Positions 33,111 to 42,880 of a stretch of 64,000 nt of DNA are shown here, piece after piece. Location of the stretch: positions 135,945,239 to 136,009,238 of the forward strand of contig CM059187.1 in the NCBI GenBank assembly GCA_030323885.1, written 5' to 3'. The DNA comes from Branchipolynoe longqiensis (Eukaryota; Annelida; Polychaeta; Phyllodocida; Polynoidae). The notes below the pieces were generated by a model, which worked only from the letters and a program-made list of their open reading frames with translations, was not told where the DNA came from and ran no database searches. Position numbers and translations under genes: made by a program. Numbering within the stretch: the stretch's first letter is position 1; every line of letters begins with the position of its first letter.

Positions 33111-33599
33111 GGCGTGTGCGCGGACACCTGGTCACCGTGAAACTAATTACCACACTCAGCGTGACCCTGTCACCTTGGGTGTGATCTAATCTCCACATGC
33201 TAGACACAATTATTACTCAGATAGGTAAAGGACGTCACTGTCTGCGGGCTTTACTGCATGTGTGTGTGTGGTTATGTGTGTGTGGGATGGGTGTATGTGT
33301 ATGTGGGGGGGGGGGTGTATGTGTATGTGGGGGGGGGGGGCGGGAGTGTGTGTGTCAGAGATTCCAACTGCTCCGAATTTGCAGGAAGACTTCCTAAGTT
33401 GGCTACTCTCTTCCAATATTACGATTCCATGTGCAAATCACCCGATTTTCACTCTCACCCACCTAAAAAAGAATCAGCTAAAACGAAAGGCAAACTCAGC
33501 TACTTACAGTTACAGCAGCTTAAAGACATCACAGAGCCTAGACACATACTGACATAGACACATGGTGGAAAACATGGAAGGACTTGTATAAAAAAGTAG
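33111..33599. other. GT/G-run sequence and unassigned complex DNA
   Basis: GTGTGT and G-runs at 33255-33350. Then complex DNA with two overlapping open frames (to about 33557) whose products resemble no family I know. I treat them as chance. Confidence 0.4.
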
Positions 33600-33965
33600 A
33601 GCATAATTATCATTATTAGACTCGGGTCGTCATCATCATGCTGTTGGTTGCGAAGCGACAAAGACTGCTTTCATTACTTGACTACCGCTCTCCATTTAGC
33701 TCTCTGCTGTGAGAGTGATGTCCATGAGTCAGTCTTAATGTCTCTCAGCTTCAGGTTTCTCTTGATGGTATCCTTGAACCAGAGATGAGGGCACCCTCTC
33801 TTTCTGTAACCAGAAGACAGTTGAGAATAGACCCCATGAGGTGTCCAGCCCACCAGAGATTCTTATTGATCAAAAGATCTTCCATAGAGGGCAGCCCCAT
33901 CTGTTTGAGTATTTCCTTATTTGTTACTTTGTCCTTCCAGGTTAGCCTCGGGTAAATGAGGCCTA
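33600..33965 (-). mobile_element. LINE 3' end, 5' truncated
   Basis: Minus-strand LTWKDKVTNKEILKQMGLPS and MEDLLINKNLWWAGH match the RT C-terminus at 26247-27268. The 3' UTR (GAAAGCAGTCTTTG) and an ATGATGATG tail at about 33635 are shared. The frame shifts after AGHLMG near 33840, a different place from the first copy. Confidence 0.88.
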
Positions 33966-34213
33966 AAAAGTGTTTTCCGGTTGTAGGCACGCAAAAGAAA
34001 AGTAGGGTTGATAGGCTTTACTTTTTCTTGTTTTACCATGATTCATTTACGGGGCTGTAATTCGAAGTATTATTCCTATAAAGATTAAATAATTTTATCA
34101 AAATTAGTTCTATGGTCAACAACAATACTTTCTGCAGTGTCAGTGCATTTTGTTGTTGTTGTTAGGCCTAACCATCACTGCCTATGACCGGAAGACCACT
34201 GGTTTACTGCTCA
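33966..34213. other. AT-rich spacer
   Basis: No gene recognised. Confidence 0.4.
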
Positions 34214-34275
34214 TTGGTTGGTTGTGGGAGTTTTACGTCCTGGCAACCTCTAAGGTCATATCAGGACGGCCACCG
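34214..34275 (-). mobile_element. SINE-A tail fragment
   Basis: GGGAGTTTTACGTCCTGG followed by AAGGTCATATCAGGACGG. The rest is missing. Confidence 0.75.
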
Positions 34276-34352
34276 CTTCAGTGCTGATGAATGATGTATT
34301 CTGACAAATGAACGATTTACATTTAATTTGTTTTTATTAAAGAAAAAATACA

Positions 34353-34540
34353 GGTCAAGGACTGGACGCACAGTGTCAGGATAATGTGACTGTGTGGGAC
34401 ATCATGTCATGGTGCTGGTGGTCTGATTTCCCAGTGGGACAGCACTATAAAGTCACCATGAGTGCATGCTGTTACAAGTCGGTGAAAGTCCTGGTATGGC
34501 CTAGGGTCATACTGGGGCGTAAAACTACACCAACCACCCA
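34353..34540 (+). mobile_element. SINE-A, head missing
   Basis: Body from CAAGGACTGGACGCACAG through CACTATAAAGTCACCATG to a diverged tail GGGGCGTAAAACTACACC. Confidence 0.78.
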
Positions 34541-35350
34541 GCCTCCCCCCCCCCACTCACAATTTCTCTGACCACTACCCATCAGAAGCCAACTCTCGAA
34601 CATATGGCACCGCTTTCAGCGGTGCCCATACAGTGCTGCAGATTTGCAGCCTTCAGCGCACCAATGCGACTGAAAACTCCCCCAAAACAAACAAATGTTT
34701 TTAATGTTGTGGTGGCAACCCTAAGAGGAACCACCAGGTAGAGGGGCTGGGGCTAGGGCTGGGACTGGGGCTAGGGCTAGGGCTGGGGCTGGGGCGGGGC
34801 GCGGCGGGGGCAGTCCAAGGTGCGTCAGCCCGGAGGGGAGGGCGCGGTGATGGGGGTGTCGGGGGTGTCAGGGGGGGGGGGGGGCGTGTCGGCGGGGTGA
34901 CGGGTGGGGAGAGGTGGGAGGCGGGGCAGGCTGGGTGGCCCCCGGGGGTGGTCAGGGGTCGGGCGGGGCGGGGAGGGGGAATGCTTTGTGGCCGGGGTGC
35001 GAGCAGGACATGCTACTTTCTGCGCATGCTCCCGTTGCAGCTGGGCCGTCTGGTGCCAATCAAGGTGAACCGAGGCCGGGTGTGTGTGTGTGTGTGCCAG
35101 TGTGTGTGGGGTGGGGGAGGGCGCGCTCTCAGCCTCACCTGACCAGCACCTGTGACGAGTCGGTGACCCCCGCTGCGACGAGTCGTCGTCACGAGACTCA
35201 GTCACCTGGCCGGACCTTACACTTTACAGCGGTTAGTAGCGGGCCGCGGGAACCCTTCAAGGCGCATGTACCGTACACACAGCCAGCGGCAGTCACCACC
35301 GCCCACACAACAGCTGCCAGCCGTCACCAACGCGCTGTCAAATCTGAAGT
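34541..35350. other. GC-rich complex sequence with G-hexamer repeats
   Basis: GGGGCT/GGGCTA hexamer-like repeats at about 34745-34795, G-run near 34871, GT run near 35081, otherwise complex CpG-containing DNA. A duplicated GACGAGTCG lies near 35153 and 35176. No exon recognised. Confidence 0.4.
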
Positions 35351-35364
35351 GCTTGTGATTTGGT

Positions 35365-35421
<57 letters not shown>

Positions 35422-35436
35422 ATATATTATATGTAT
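35365..35436. repeat. TA-rich microsatellite
   Basis: TA repeats directly abut the miniature LTR-like element. Confidence 0.9.
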
Positions 35437-35469
35437 TGTCATGGGGGTGATGAAAATGGGAAATACTCC

Positions 35470-35539
35470 GCCTAGAGCGGGACTCGAACCCACATCTCTT
35501 TGCATCCGGCCAGTGTGCTAACCATTACACCACCTAGGC
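35470..35539 (-). other. tRNA-like module in distal terminal repeat
   Basis: Minus strand begins GCCTAGGTGGTGTAATGG (acceptor strand and A box) and includes GGGTTCGAGTCCC (B box). The acceptor stem closes. The T-stem is GTGGG against CCCGC, with one G-T wobble. It is about two bases short in the anticodon arm. Probably not a functional tRNA. Confidence 0.7.
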
Positions 35540-35788
35540 TCCCTGATATCAATACACTCCCCACGCCTACCTGTCTATGTGGTTACTTGCCTGAGAGGTC
35601 AGTGCAGACCACTACACTCGTCCCCCTGGAATTGTAAGTCTTGTAATGCTTACAATTACATACATACAGGCAATGCACTAACACATACATACACAGGGTA
35701 GGTTCAACAACCATACAGCGCAAAGCTTGTACAGGATCCTGATCACGGCAACCAGTGTCATGGGGGGTGATGAAATGGGAAATACTGC

Positions 35789-35863
35789 GCCATAGAGCGG
35801 GACTCGAACCCGCCCATCTCTTTGCATTCCGGGCCAGTGTGCTAACCATTACACCACCTAGGC
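35789..35863 (-). other. tRNA-like module in proximal terminal repeat
   Basis: Same module as 35470-35539 but with a fully paired T-stem (GCGGG against CCCGC) and small insertions near the acceptor 3' side. A and B boxes are intact in the minus-strand sense, the same sense as the element. Confidence 0.7.
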
Positions 35864-35940
35864 TCCCTGATATCAATACACTCCCCACACCTACCTGTCT
35901 ATGTGGTTACTTGCCTGAGAGGTCAGTGCAGACCACTACA

Positions 35941-36181
35941 CTATATATATGTGCTATATAATTTATTATGTGGATATAAATAACGGCAGCCCCTGTTTCT
36001 CTCTAACCACCCTAACTTCATGTTATTCACTGCGGAGCGGGCATTCTCTCCTCCCCCGCCTCCTATACCCGTGAGCCAACTGTCACTCTGCTCACTTTCA
36101 AAATTGTTATGTATTGTGTTATGCATAATGCATTGTGCGAGTATGAAGGCACGGAATGGAATTATATGTTATTATATTATA
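35941..36181. repeat. AT-rich, GGTGGCGCC-repeat remnant
   Basis: ATGCATAATGCATTGTGCGAG and GTATGAAGG near 36122 match one half of the dispersed repeat. The other half (ACCGGTGGCGCCAC) lies at 36388, beyond an inserted MITE. Confidence 0.45.
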
Positions 36182-36342
36182 CAGTCAAACCTCCCTAACC
36201 GACCACCTCCAGAGCTTGAGTACTCCCCTATATCAATCGCGTTTGCGTCCCAACGATACCATTGTAGGATACGGACCACCTCCCTAAATGGACCATTTAA
36301 AGTCGGTTCCATGGTCAGTCGATTTAGAGAGGTTTTGCTCTA
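36182..36342. mobile_element. pogo/Tigger-like MITE, inverted copy
   Basis: CAGTCAAACCTCCCTAACCG at the left after TA, and GATTTAGAGAGGTTTTGCTC at the right. The interior is in the opposite orientation to 4144-4343. It splits the surrounding repeat. Confidence 0.75.
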
Positions 36343-37331
36343 TGTTATTATTCTGTACTATGCCTCATTGGCTCTACCCATGTGACCGGTGGCGCCACAA
36401 CTGGACGGACGCACCACATTGTCAGTCGCACTGGAGGCTTTTTTACTTTTTTTTAGGTAAGAGCAAATATTCCTTTGCCAGAGAATATATTTACTCATCC
36501 AACTATTATTGTCTTGTGTTCCTTCTGTACTGCAGCTGCTCTTCATATATATATATATATATATATATATACCTGCCATGACTGGATATTTTGTTGAATG
36601 TGTAAACTGTGTTTGTTTTCATTTGATTGATCCACCCACTCTACCACATTCTGTATCAGGACAATTGTTAGTCTAGATTCTGAGTTGTCTGTTTGTTGAA
36701 GACAAATTATTGTGTATATAATACATATGATATATGTAACATATATATAATAGTAATACATATAATATAGATATATACATTACATATATTATATATTACA
36801 TAGAATGTATGGAAGGCATATAATACATAGGATATATACACATAATGATATATATATATATACATATATGTATACTTACTCCACGATACTGAAGATAGAT
36901 AAGGAAAGTTATTAGCCATACTGAAAAATAAAAATAATTCTGGGGTGACTTAACATTTTTTTTTTTTATTGATGCTGTATTTATACTGTCCATAGCATGT
37001 AAGCCCAGGTACCTAGGCTTGTTTTCAATGCTGGCCAGCTGTAGTTTTGGTGTTGTCTTACCAAGCAGTAGCTGCTGATAAGTTATTTGATTGTTAGGTG
37101 TAGATGGGCAAAGCTACAACACTGGTGCACTTAGTGTACAATTAGTGTGCACAAGATACATATTGCCGAAACATGGATGTGATACTATTAATAAGTAAAG
37201 TCAATAGTTACACATACACTAAATATAAATATATCTACAGTTATTTATTTATATTTCTATAACAATCTGAGAATGAGGTGCAGTGAGGTTCTGGCCTTGC
37301 AGGTGCCAATCGGTAGGCATAGCCCATAATC
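36343..37331. other. AT-rich spacer with TA runs
   Basis: TA run near 36545-36570 and irregular TA/ATAC at 36715-36870. No gene recognised. Short ORFs are Ile/Tyr-rich artefacts. Confidence 0.5.
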
Positions 37332-37366
37332 ATGACCTACTTTGCTTGAAACAATAAGTAGGTCAT
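37332..37366. promoter_or_regulatory. inverted ROR/REV-ERB-like site pair
   Basis: ATGACCTACTT (37332-37342) and its exact complement AAGTAGGTCAT (37356-37366) form an 11-bp inverted repeat with a 13-nt spacer. Each arm fits an A/T-rich extended AGGTCA half-site. Two more TGACCC half-sites follow at about 37393 and 37410. Confidence 0.25.
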
Positions 37367-38066
37367 CTGACTGCGGATCATTAGCGCTGGTTGACCCTGT
37401 TAGTCATAGCTTGACCCCTAGAGGCACTGAGCCTAGATTAGGCCATAAATAACTCCCAGAGAATAGTCAGTGTCAAAATACACAATCTAGAAATAACCAT
37501 ATTCAATTATGACACTTCTCAATGTGCAAAGCTGTCTTTGTCATGTTAATACTGTTGGTCTGAGTATTGGGCCCCATATTAAAATTAGGTCACGTGATTT
37601 TCAAGGCAGTTGCATTCATATCATTTTCCACACAGCAAATCACTTTGTATCTAAACAAACTAAACAGGTACATGTAATGTTAACAATACATGTTTAAGCT
37701 GACAATACTAACCATGGTACAGCTGCTACGATACCCTTGAAACTAACTAATCACTGAAAGGATGACTTGAAGGAAATAGAAAAGGATTTGTTAATACCCG
37801 ATTTCCACCACCAATTCACCCATAGAGGTCCCCGTCCTGATATGACCTTAGATGTTGCTGGGACGTAAAACAACAACAAACAAACAAACAACCCATAGAG
37901 GTTAGTTGGTGAAGTGATGCAGTTCTGTCAGTAAACGCTGTGTATTACATGCCTAATTCTTTCTCAAAGCCTGCGCTCTACCAATTTGGACACCACATCA
38001 TATTCTGCTTTAAAGATGATGTACCAACTTAATGAACTACTGAGCCACTATTCCTCTGACTTCAGC
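37367..38066. other. AT-rich spacer with SINE-A tail scrap
   Basis: A SINE-A tail (about 37829-37886, CCTGATATGACCTTAGATG) is the only recognised element. No gene seen. Confidence 0.45.
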
Positions 38067-38069
38067 TTA

Positions 38070-38240
38070 TGGCCATGTCACATTACGACGCATCACGCAA
38101 GCGCGTGGCCAACGACTAAAATCACTTTCAAAACGTCGAGATGCATCAAACTTTTCGGCGCGGGGGGCAAAGTTGGATGTATACATTCCGTATATGCAAT
38201 GTAGTAGAGCGTATGGCCAACGTATGGCCAACTTATGGCT
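38070..38240. mobile_element. possible truncated GTCACA-type MITE
   Basis: After TTA, TGGCCATGTCACATTACGAC resembles the left ends at 46883 and 11226. The interior repeats GTATGGCCAAC. A matching right end is not found. Confidence 0.4.
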
Positions 38241-38414
38241 AATCTTATTTCCAGCTTCCATGTTGCGGCCTCCTGTATTAGTTCCCTACCATCGGCACGT
38301 GTCGGGGTGAATTGTCATATACAGGCGTTTTAACCAAATGCAGACTGAAGTGTTATACATTACCTCATTGCGTATATCATTCCCATCCATTAATTGTACA
38401 TGTCTTTATTTTAA

Positions 38415-38754
38415 ACCAGATGGGATGGCCGAATGAGTTGAGCGGCCATCTCTGGTTTTGGGAGATCGGGGGATCCGAACCCATGGGTTCAAACCCTGGT
38501 CGAGTCAAAGCAACGTAAAAATTGATACTTGTCACTTCCTAGTCAGGCGCTCGGCATTATGAGGATAAGGCAAGGACTAGTTGGTTTAGTGTCAGGATAA
38601 TGTAACTGAGTGGGATATCAGGTCATGGTGATATCGGCCTGGTCTGCCAGTGGGGCAGCATTATAAATTTGTCATGGGTGCACACTGCCACAAGTCGGTA
38701 CCCGTCCTGAAATGACCTTAGATGTTGCTAGGATGTAACACAACAAACAAACAA
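38415..38754 (+). mobile_element. SINE-A, full length
   Basis: Ser/Leu-like head (GATGGGATGGCCGAATGAG; B box GGTTCAAACCC), complete body and tail GCTAGGATGTAACACAACAA. Confidence 0.88.
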
Positions 38755-38826
38755 TCTTTACTATTAAAAAAAGGATATACATAGGCTCTCAAGCTCACTC
38801 TCTATCTCGTTCTCTCTCTACAATAA

Positions 38827-39091
38827 ATATATATATATATATATATATAATATAATATATATATACATATATATATATATATGTGTGTACAGTGAAACCT
38901 CTCTAAAGTCTAAATCGACAGACCATGGGACCGACTTCAAATGGTCCATTTAGGGAGGTGGTCGGTTTAGGGAGTTTATCATTTCATTACAATGATATTG
39001 AGTGGCCAATCGTTCAGGACCCAAATAAAGTGATCTATATAGGGGAGTGGTCGATCTGTGGAGCTGGTCGGCTACAGGGATTTTCCTGTAC

Positions 39092-39157
<66 letters not shown>
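38827..39157. repeat. TA microsatellites flanking a MITE
   Basis: TA runs at about 38827-38883 and 39096-39157 sit on either side of the MITE at 38890-39088. Confidence 0.93.
38890..39088. mobile_element. pogo/Tigger-like MITE, 199 bp
   Basis: Begins CAGTGAAACCTCTCTAAAG after TA and ends GGGATTTTCCTG before TA. The interior GGACCGACTTCAAATGGTCC and GGGAGTGGTCGATCTGTGG match the other copies. Confidence 0.8.
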
Positions 39158-39160
<3 letters not shown>

Positions 39161-39972
39161 GAATTCAAAACAGATATGATCGGAAACGCAGACTATTTAG
39201 GAGTCCGGCACAATGTGCTGCTTTTCTAATGACTCCATCTGCATTTGTTTAGCTTGCTGTAGGTTCCAATCGCTTTCACAGTAGTTCCAACATCTGCATG
39301 ATTATACACTACAATATTATGATAAATGTAATTAATTCAGCTTCAAGCTCGAGATGTGCCATGAAACTGGCAATCTGTAGTTGATGCTCCAGTCTGAATG
39401 CATAATATTATATTAATGCTAGCTTCGCCTGGGCTGACTGGCTCATTCGACGACTGTCGGCTGTGAGTCTGCTTAATGGGAGCTGGTGCAGGGCAGACGA
39501 ATAGAAGAAAGAGGGCAAGCAATGCCGATAAATATATGTTTGAATAATCCAGATTCAACTAACTTTATATGGCGCAATGATAAATATATTGCACCAGCAT
39601 GCTCACTCGCTGTCGGCAAGACGGTTGATGCCAGACATGAATCGGGTGCAGCTGGGGGGTCTGTCAGCCCGGTTAAAACCTAGCATTGAGATTCAGCACA
39701 CATGATTTGATACAACAGGACATACATCAGGAGGCAGATTCAGAGCACAGCATCAGTAGGCACTGGAACTGTTATCCAACATGGAATTTGATGGTGGTGA
39801 TGATGATGATGATGATGATGATAGTGGCCGTGGCGTGTGTTAGCCTTACCTCACTTAAACCAACCAGCCCAAAGTGAAGAATCTATGATGATGTTCTCCG
39901 CACTGCCAACCGTGAAAGTCAATCATTACCTCCATTTTCAAACACTGCCAACCATTCCTACAACTGGTACAA
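39158..39972. other. complex spacer with (GAT)n
   Basis: No gene recognised. A (GAT)n run at about 39795-39822 may be an old LINE tail. Confidence 0.4.
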
Positions 39973-40714
39973 GGTAATGACTTAAAACTTTTATACTTGT
40001 CGCTTCCTAGTCTGGTGCTCGGCATTATTATGATAGGGGAAGGACTGGTTTAAGCCCCAGTCACACCTACCCGGATCAGAGGCCGGACCATCCGGGGTGG
40101 TCCGTGGCGATCCGGGGTGATCCGTAGCTCGTCCGTGGCTCGTCCGGCATTATCCGGCGTGATCCGTGGCTGGTCTGGAGTCCGCCCTGGATGTTTTAAC
40201 ATGTTTAAAACATCCGGGGAGGTCCAGGGCATCCGGGCTCGACCCGGCATGGTAGTAATAGTAGTAGTAGCAAAACAGCCCCGGACCACCCCCGGACAGC
40301 CCGGACAGGCCCTGGTTCACCCCCAGTCTACACAGACCACCCCCGGACCACCCCCGGATCACACTGGCCGGGTAGGTGTGACCGCGAGGCAAAAAACGAC
40401 GAAAATAACGATTTTATCCGGGGCTGTCCAGGACAGTCCGGGCGACTGGTCCGGGGGTGTTCCAGCTCAAAATCCACGGCTCGTCCGGGTAGGTGTGACT
40501 GGGGATTTAGCTCAGTGTTGCTGTCAGGATAATAATGACTGAATGAGATATCGGGTCATGGTGCTGATGGCCTAATTTTCCAGTGGGGCAGCACCAAAGG
40601 TTTGCCATGAGTGTGCACTGTCACAAGTCCGTAGCCATCCTGATATGACCTTAGATGTTGCCATCCTGGTATGACCTTAGATGTTGCCAGGACGTAAAAC
40701 TCCAACAAACAACC
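39973..40714 (+). mobile_element. SINE-A split by a MITE
   Basis: Pieces 39973-40049 (TTATACTTGTCGCTTCCTAG ... AGGACTGG) and 40510-40714 (GCTCAGTGTTGCTGTCAGG ... GACGTAAAACTCCAAC) make one SINE-A interrupted at ACTGGTTA/GCTCAG. The head is missing. The 3' part has a short internal duplication of ATGACCTTAGATGTTGCC. Confidence 0.88.
40053..40506. mobile_element. GTCACAC-type MITE, 454 bp, TTA target
   Basis: TIRs AGCCCCAGTCACACCTACCC and (reverse complement) ATCCCCAGTCACACCTACCC. TTA flanks at 40050-40052 and 40507-40509. The interior is saturated with TCCGGG, GATCCG and CCCGGA. The host SINE proves the insertion points. TWA duplication suggests PIF/Harbinger-type mobilisation. No coding capacity. 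Confidence 0.85.
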
Positions 40715-41028
40715 CCACCCACCGGGGGTACCCGTCACTAGCAGGCCTGCAACCATGTGTGAAACCTGCAGTTATCGGCAGTGGTCATCTGTACACGGAG
40801 AATACCGCCATCATTCCCGGTTCGACGCGCCTGGCCTCAATCCGGGCTGACAGCTCGTCTGCTGCATGATGGGGAGAGAGAGAGGAGAGGATGGAGAGAG
40901 GTGGGGGCAGTTGGGGGGGGGGGGGAGCGAGAGAGAGAGAGAGGAGAGGATGGAGAGAGGAGAGGATGGAGAGAGGAGAGGGTGTGATGGTGAGAGAGCA
41001 TAGGGAGTGAGATGGTGAGTGAGCGGAG
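40715..41028. other. complex then GA-rich sequence
   Basis: Complex to about 40865, then GGAGAGAGG repeats with a G-run near 40914. No gene seen. Confidence 0.5.
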
Positions 41029-41268
41029 GAGGGTTTGTTTGTTTGTTTATTGTTTTACGTCCTAGCAACATCAAATGTCATATCAGGACAGGTACCGACT
41101 TGTGACAGTGCCCACTCATGGCAACTTTCTAGCGATGCCCCACTGGGAGACCAGGCCACCAGCACCATGACTCAATATTCCACATAGTCACATTATCCTG
41201 ATACTGTGCTAATTAGTCCTTGTCCTATCCTTGACCTATTAAAGCTGAGCGCCAGGTTAGGTAGCGAC
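41029..41268 (-). mobile_element. SINE-A, head missing
   Basis: Tail complement TGTTTTACGTCCTAGCAAC and body. It ends at GGTAGCGACAAT, where a minisatellite begins in place of the head. Confidence 0.82.
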
Positions 41269-41500
41269 AATAAAAAGGAATAAAGAGGAATAAAGAGGAA
41301 TAAAGAGGAACAAAGAGGACTAAAGAGGAACAAAAAGGAACAAAGAGGAATAAAGAGGAAAAAGATGAACAAAGAGGAACAAACAGGGGAAAAGAGGATA
41401 AAGAGGAATAAAGAGGAACTAAGGGGACTAAAGAGAAATGAAGAGGAATAAATAGGAATACAGAGGAACAATGAGGAATAAAGCGGAATAAAGAGGGTAA
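41269..41500. repeat. 10-bp minisatellite GGAATAAAGA
   Basis: About 22 units of GGAATAAAGA or GGAACAAAGA, starting exactly at the truncated SINE-A end. Confidence 0.92.
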
Positions 41501-41589
41501 GCGAGAATGAGCGAGTGAGAAGGAATAGAAACGAGAAAGAAAGAAGGAAAGAAGCAGAGATAGAGAGGAGGACAACAAAAATAATTGGG

Positions 41590-41860
41590 GTTTGCTAATC
41601 TGGGTGGACAATGGGCAGTGTCGATGCGCGCCGCAGACAATACGCCGGCCGCACGAGGGCGCCACCCGTCGGCGGGAAGCTTTAATTCCCGCCCGCTTCA
41701 CCTGAAATATAACTCGGGCCTTAATGGCGGCCGGCCGGCCACTCCACGCAGCCTTCATTTCCGTTCAACACAAACCAAAAATGGCCGTGACTCAAGGGTC
41801 GCGACCCAGTTCGGGGCGGGTCATATTTCATAATGGCCATATTGAGAGATGTTGTAATGT
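41590..41860. promoter_or_regulatory. CpG-rich complex island
   Basis: CpG-dense unique sequence with GCGCGCCGC, GCCGGCCGCAC and several AATGGCCG/AAATGGCC motifs (YY1-like). Open frames here look non-biological. A small CpG island is possible. Confidence 0.2.
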
Positions 41861-42230
41861 TTACGGGTGGGATGGTGTGGGGGTGTGTGGGGGTGTGTGG
41901 AGGTTGGTGGGGGGTGGTGGGAGTGGGGGGATGAATCACCACGGATCACCATCCCCTGAATCCCCCCCCCCATCCCCCTCACCATCATCCAAACACTCCC
42001 CCCCCCCCTACCTTCTTTTCTCTCCTTCACTCTCACCTCCACACTCCCTTCTTCCACCCACCCACCCCCCATAACCCCCAAGCCAGCCTCAGGCATGGAC
42101 ATCGTCTAAAGGAGGACGAACGAGACGTTTATTCTTGGGGGGGGGGGGGGGTTGATCGGGGAGCCCGGTTTCAAACTAACAGATGTTGTATAAATGAGCA
42201 GAATAGCACGCATATAAATAGGCTACTGTT
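41861..42230. other. G/T then C-rich low-complexity
   Basis: GTGTGGGG tract 41865-41930, C-runs 41960-42070, G-run near 42138. No gene seen. Confidence 0.55.
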
Positions 42231-42880
42231 GCTACTACTAGTACTACAAACTGCCCGCCGTGAGAGCAGCGCCAAACGGCCGACTGGCGGTCAGGGCGTT
42301 CACTATCGGCGGAAAGCTTATATTTGGGGGATTCGGTGCAAATGTGCAATATAGACAGGAGTGATCAACTGTCACATAATGTAGCGGATTTGCACATTCC
42401 GTGAGCTCAAAGTGGGATAAAGTCAAACAAATAAATCACACTTTAAAGCGGATATGTCAACGTGCTCTCTTCGTAAATACATTAAAGGCGATACCAATAC
42501 ACATGTCTATATTATTTTAAAGATACATATACATAGTATTTTTTAGAAATATATAGGTGTTTATCCATATTTAATATATTGATAAATAGACATATTTATA
42601 TAATATATAATATATAAAATGTATATAATATAAATAATATATATAATATATATAATACATACAATATATATAATTGTTATAAATATAGGTGTTTAGCTAT
42701 ATAAAATAAATAGACAAATACACATATTGATATAATACATATGATATGTATAATACATATGATATATATAATACAAATGATATATATAATATATATAATA
42801 TATATAATATATGTATTATATATTATATAATATATATAATATATACATAATATATATCATATATACATAATATACAATAC
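42231..42880. other. complex then TA/ATA-rich DNA
   Basis: 42231-42480 is complex with CTGTCACATAATG and TCAAACAAATAAATC motifs. After that ATATA repeats dominate up to the LTR-like element. Confidence 0.45.

Larger units (their letters stand above)
35437..35940 (-). mobile_element. miniature LTR-like element (TRIM-like) with tRNA-like LTRs
   Basis: Two direct terminal repeats (35437-35616 and 35756-35940), nearly identical, flank 139 bp. Each starts TGTCATGG and ends ACCACTACA, so the ends are TGT...ACA as in LTRs. Read on the minus strand, TGGTTGCCGTGATCAGG starts one base inside the 5' repeat, where a primer-binding site would be. It resembles the complement of a tRNA-His-like 3' end with one extra base. 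The purine-rich AGGGGGACGAG sits directly before the 3' repeat, where a polypurine tract would be. There is no coding capacity. The same end points recur at 42881-43202, which argues against an ordinary tandem repeat. A clear target duplication is not seen at this locus. Confidence 0.65.

Noticed and set aside
31173..33207. Pro/Ser/Leu-rich ORFs of 168-389 codons
   Set aside because: Reverse strand of polypurine repeats.
33258..33557. Possible exon in 33350-33557
   Set aside because: Two overlapping frames equally open, no recognised family, starts inside a GT array.
34745..34795. Telomere-like repeat
   Set aside because: The units are GGGGCT/GGGCTA, irregular and internal, not TTAGGG.
35583..35888. 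ORF with GGVMVSTLARNAKR, as a gene
   Set aside because: It is a translation across the tRNA-like module and terminal repeat. A matching ORF occurs at the other copy.
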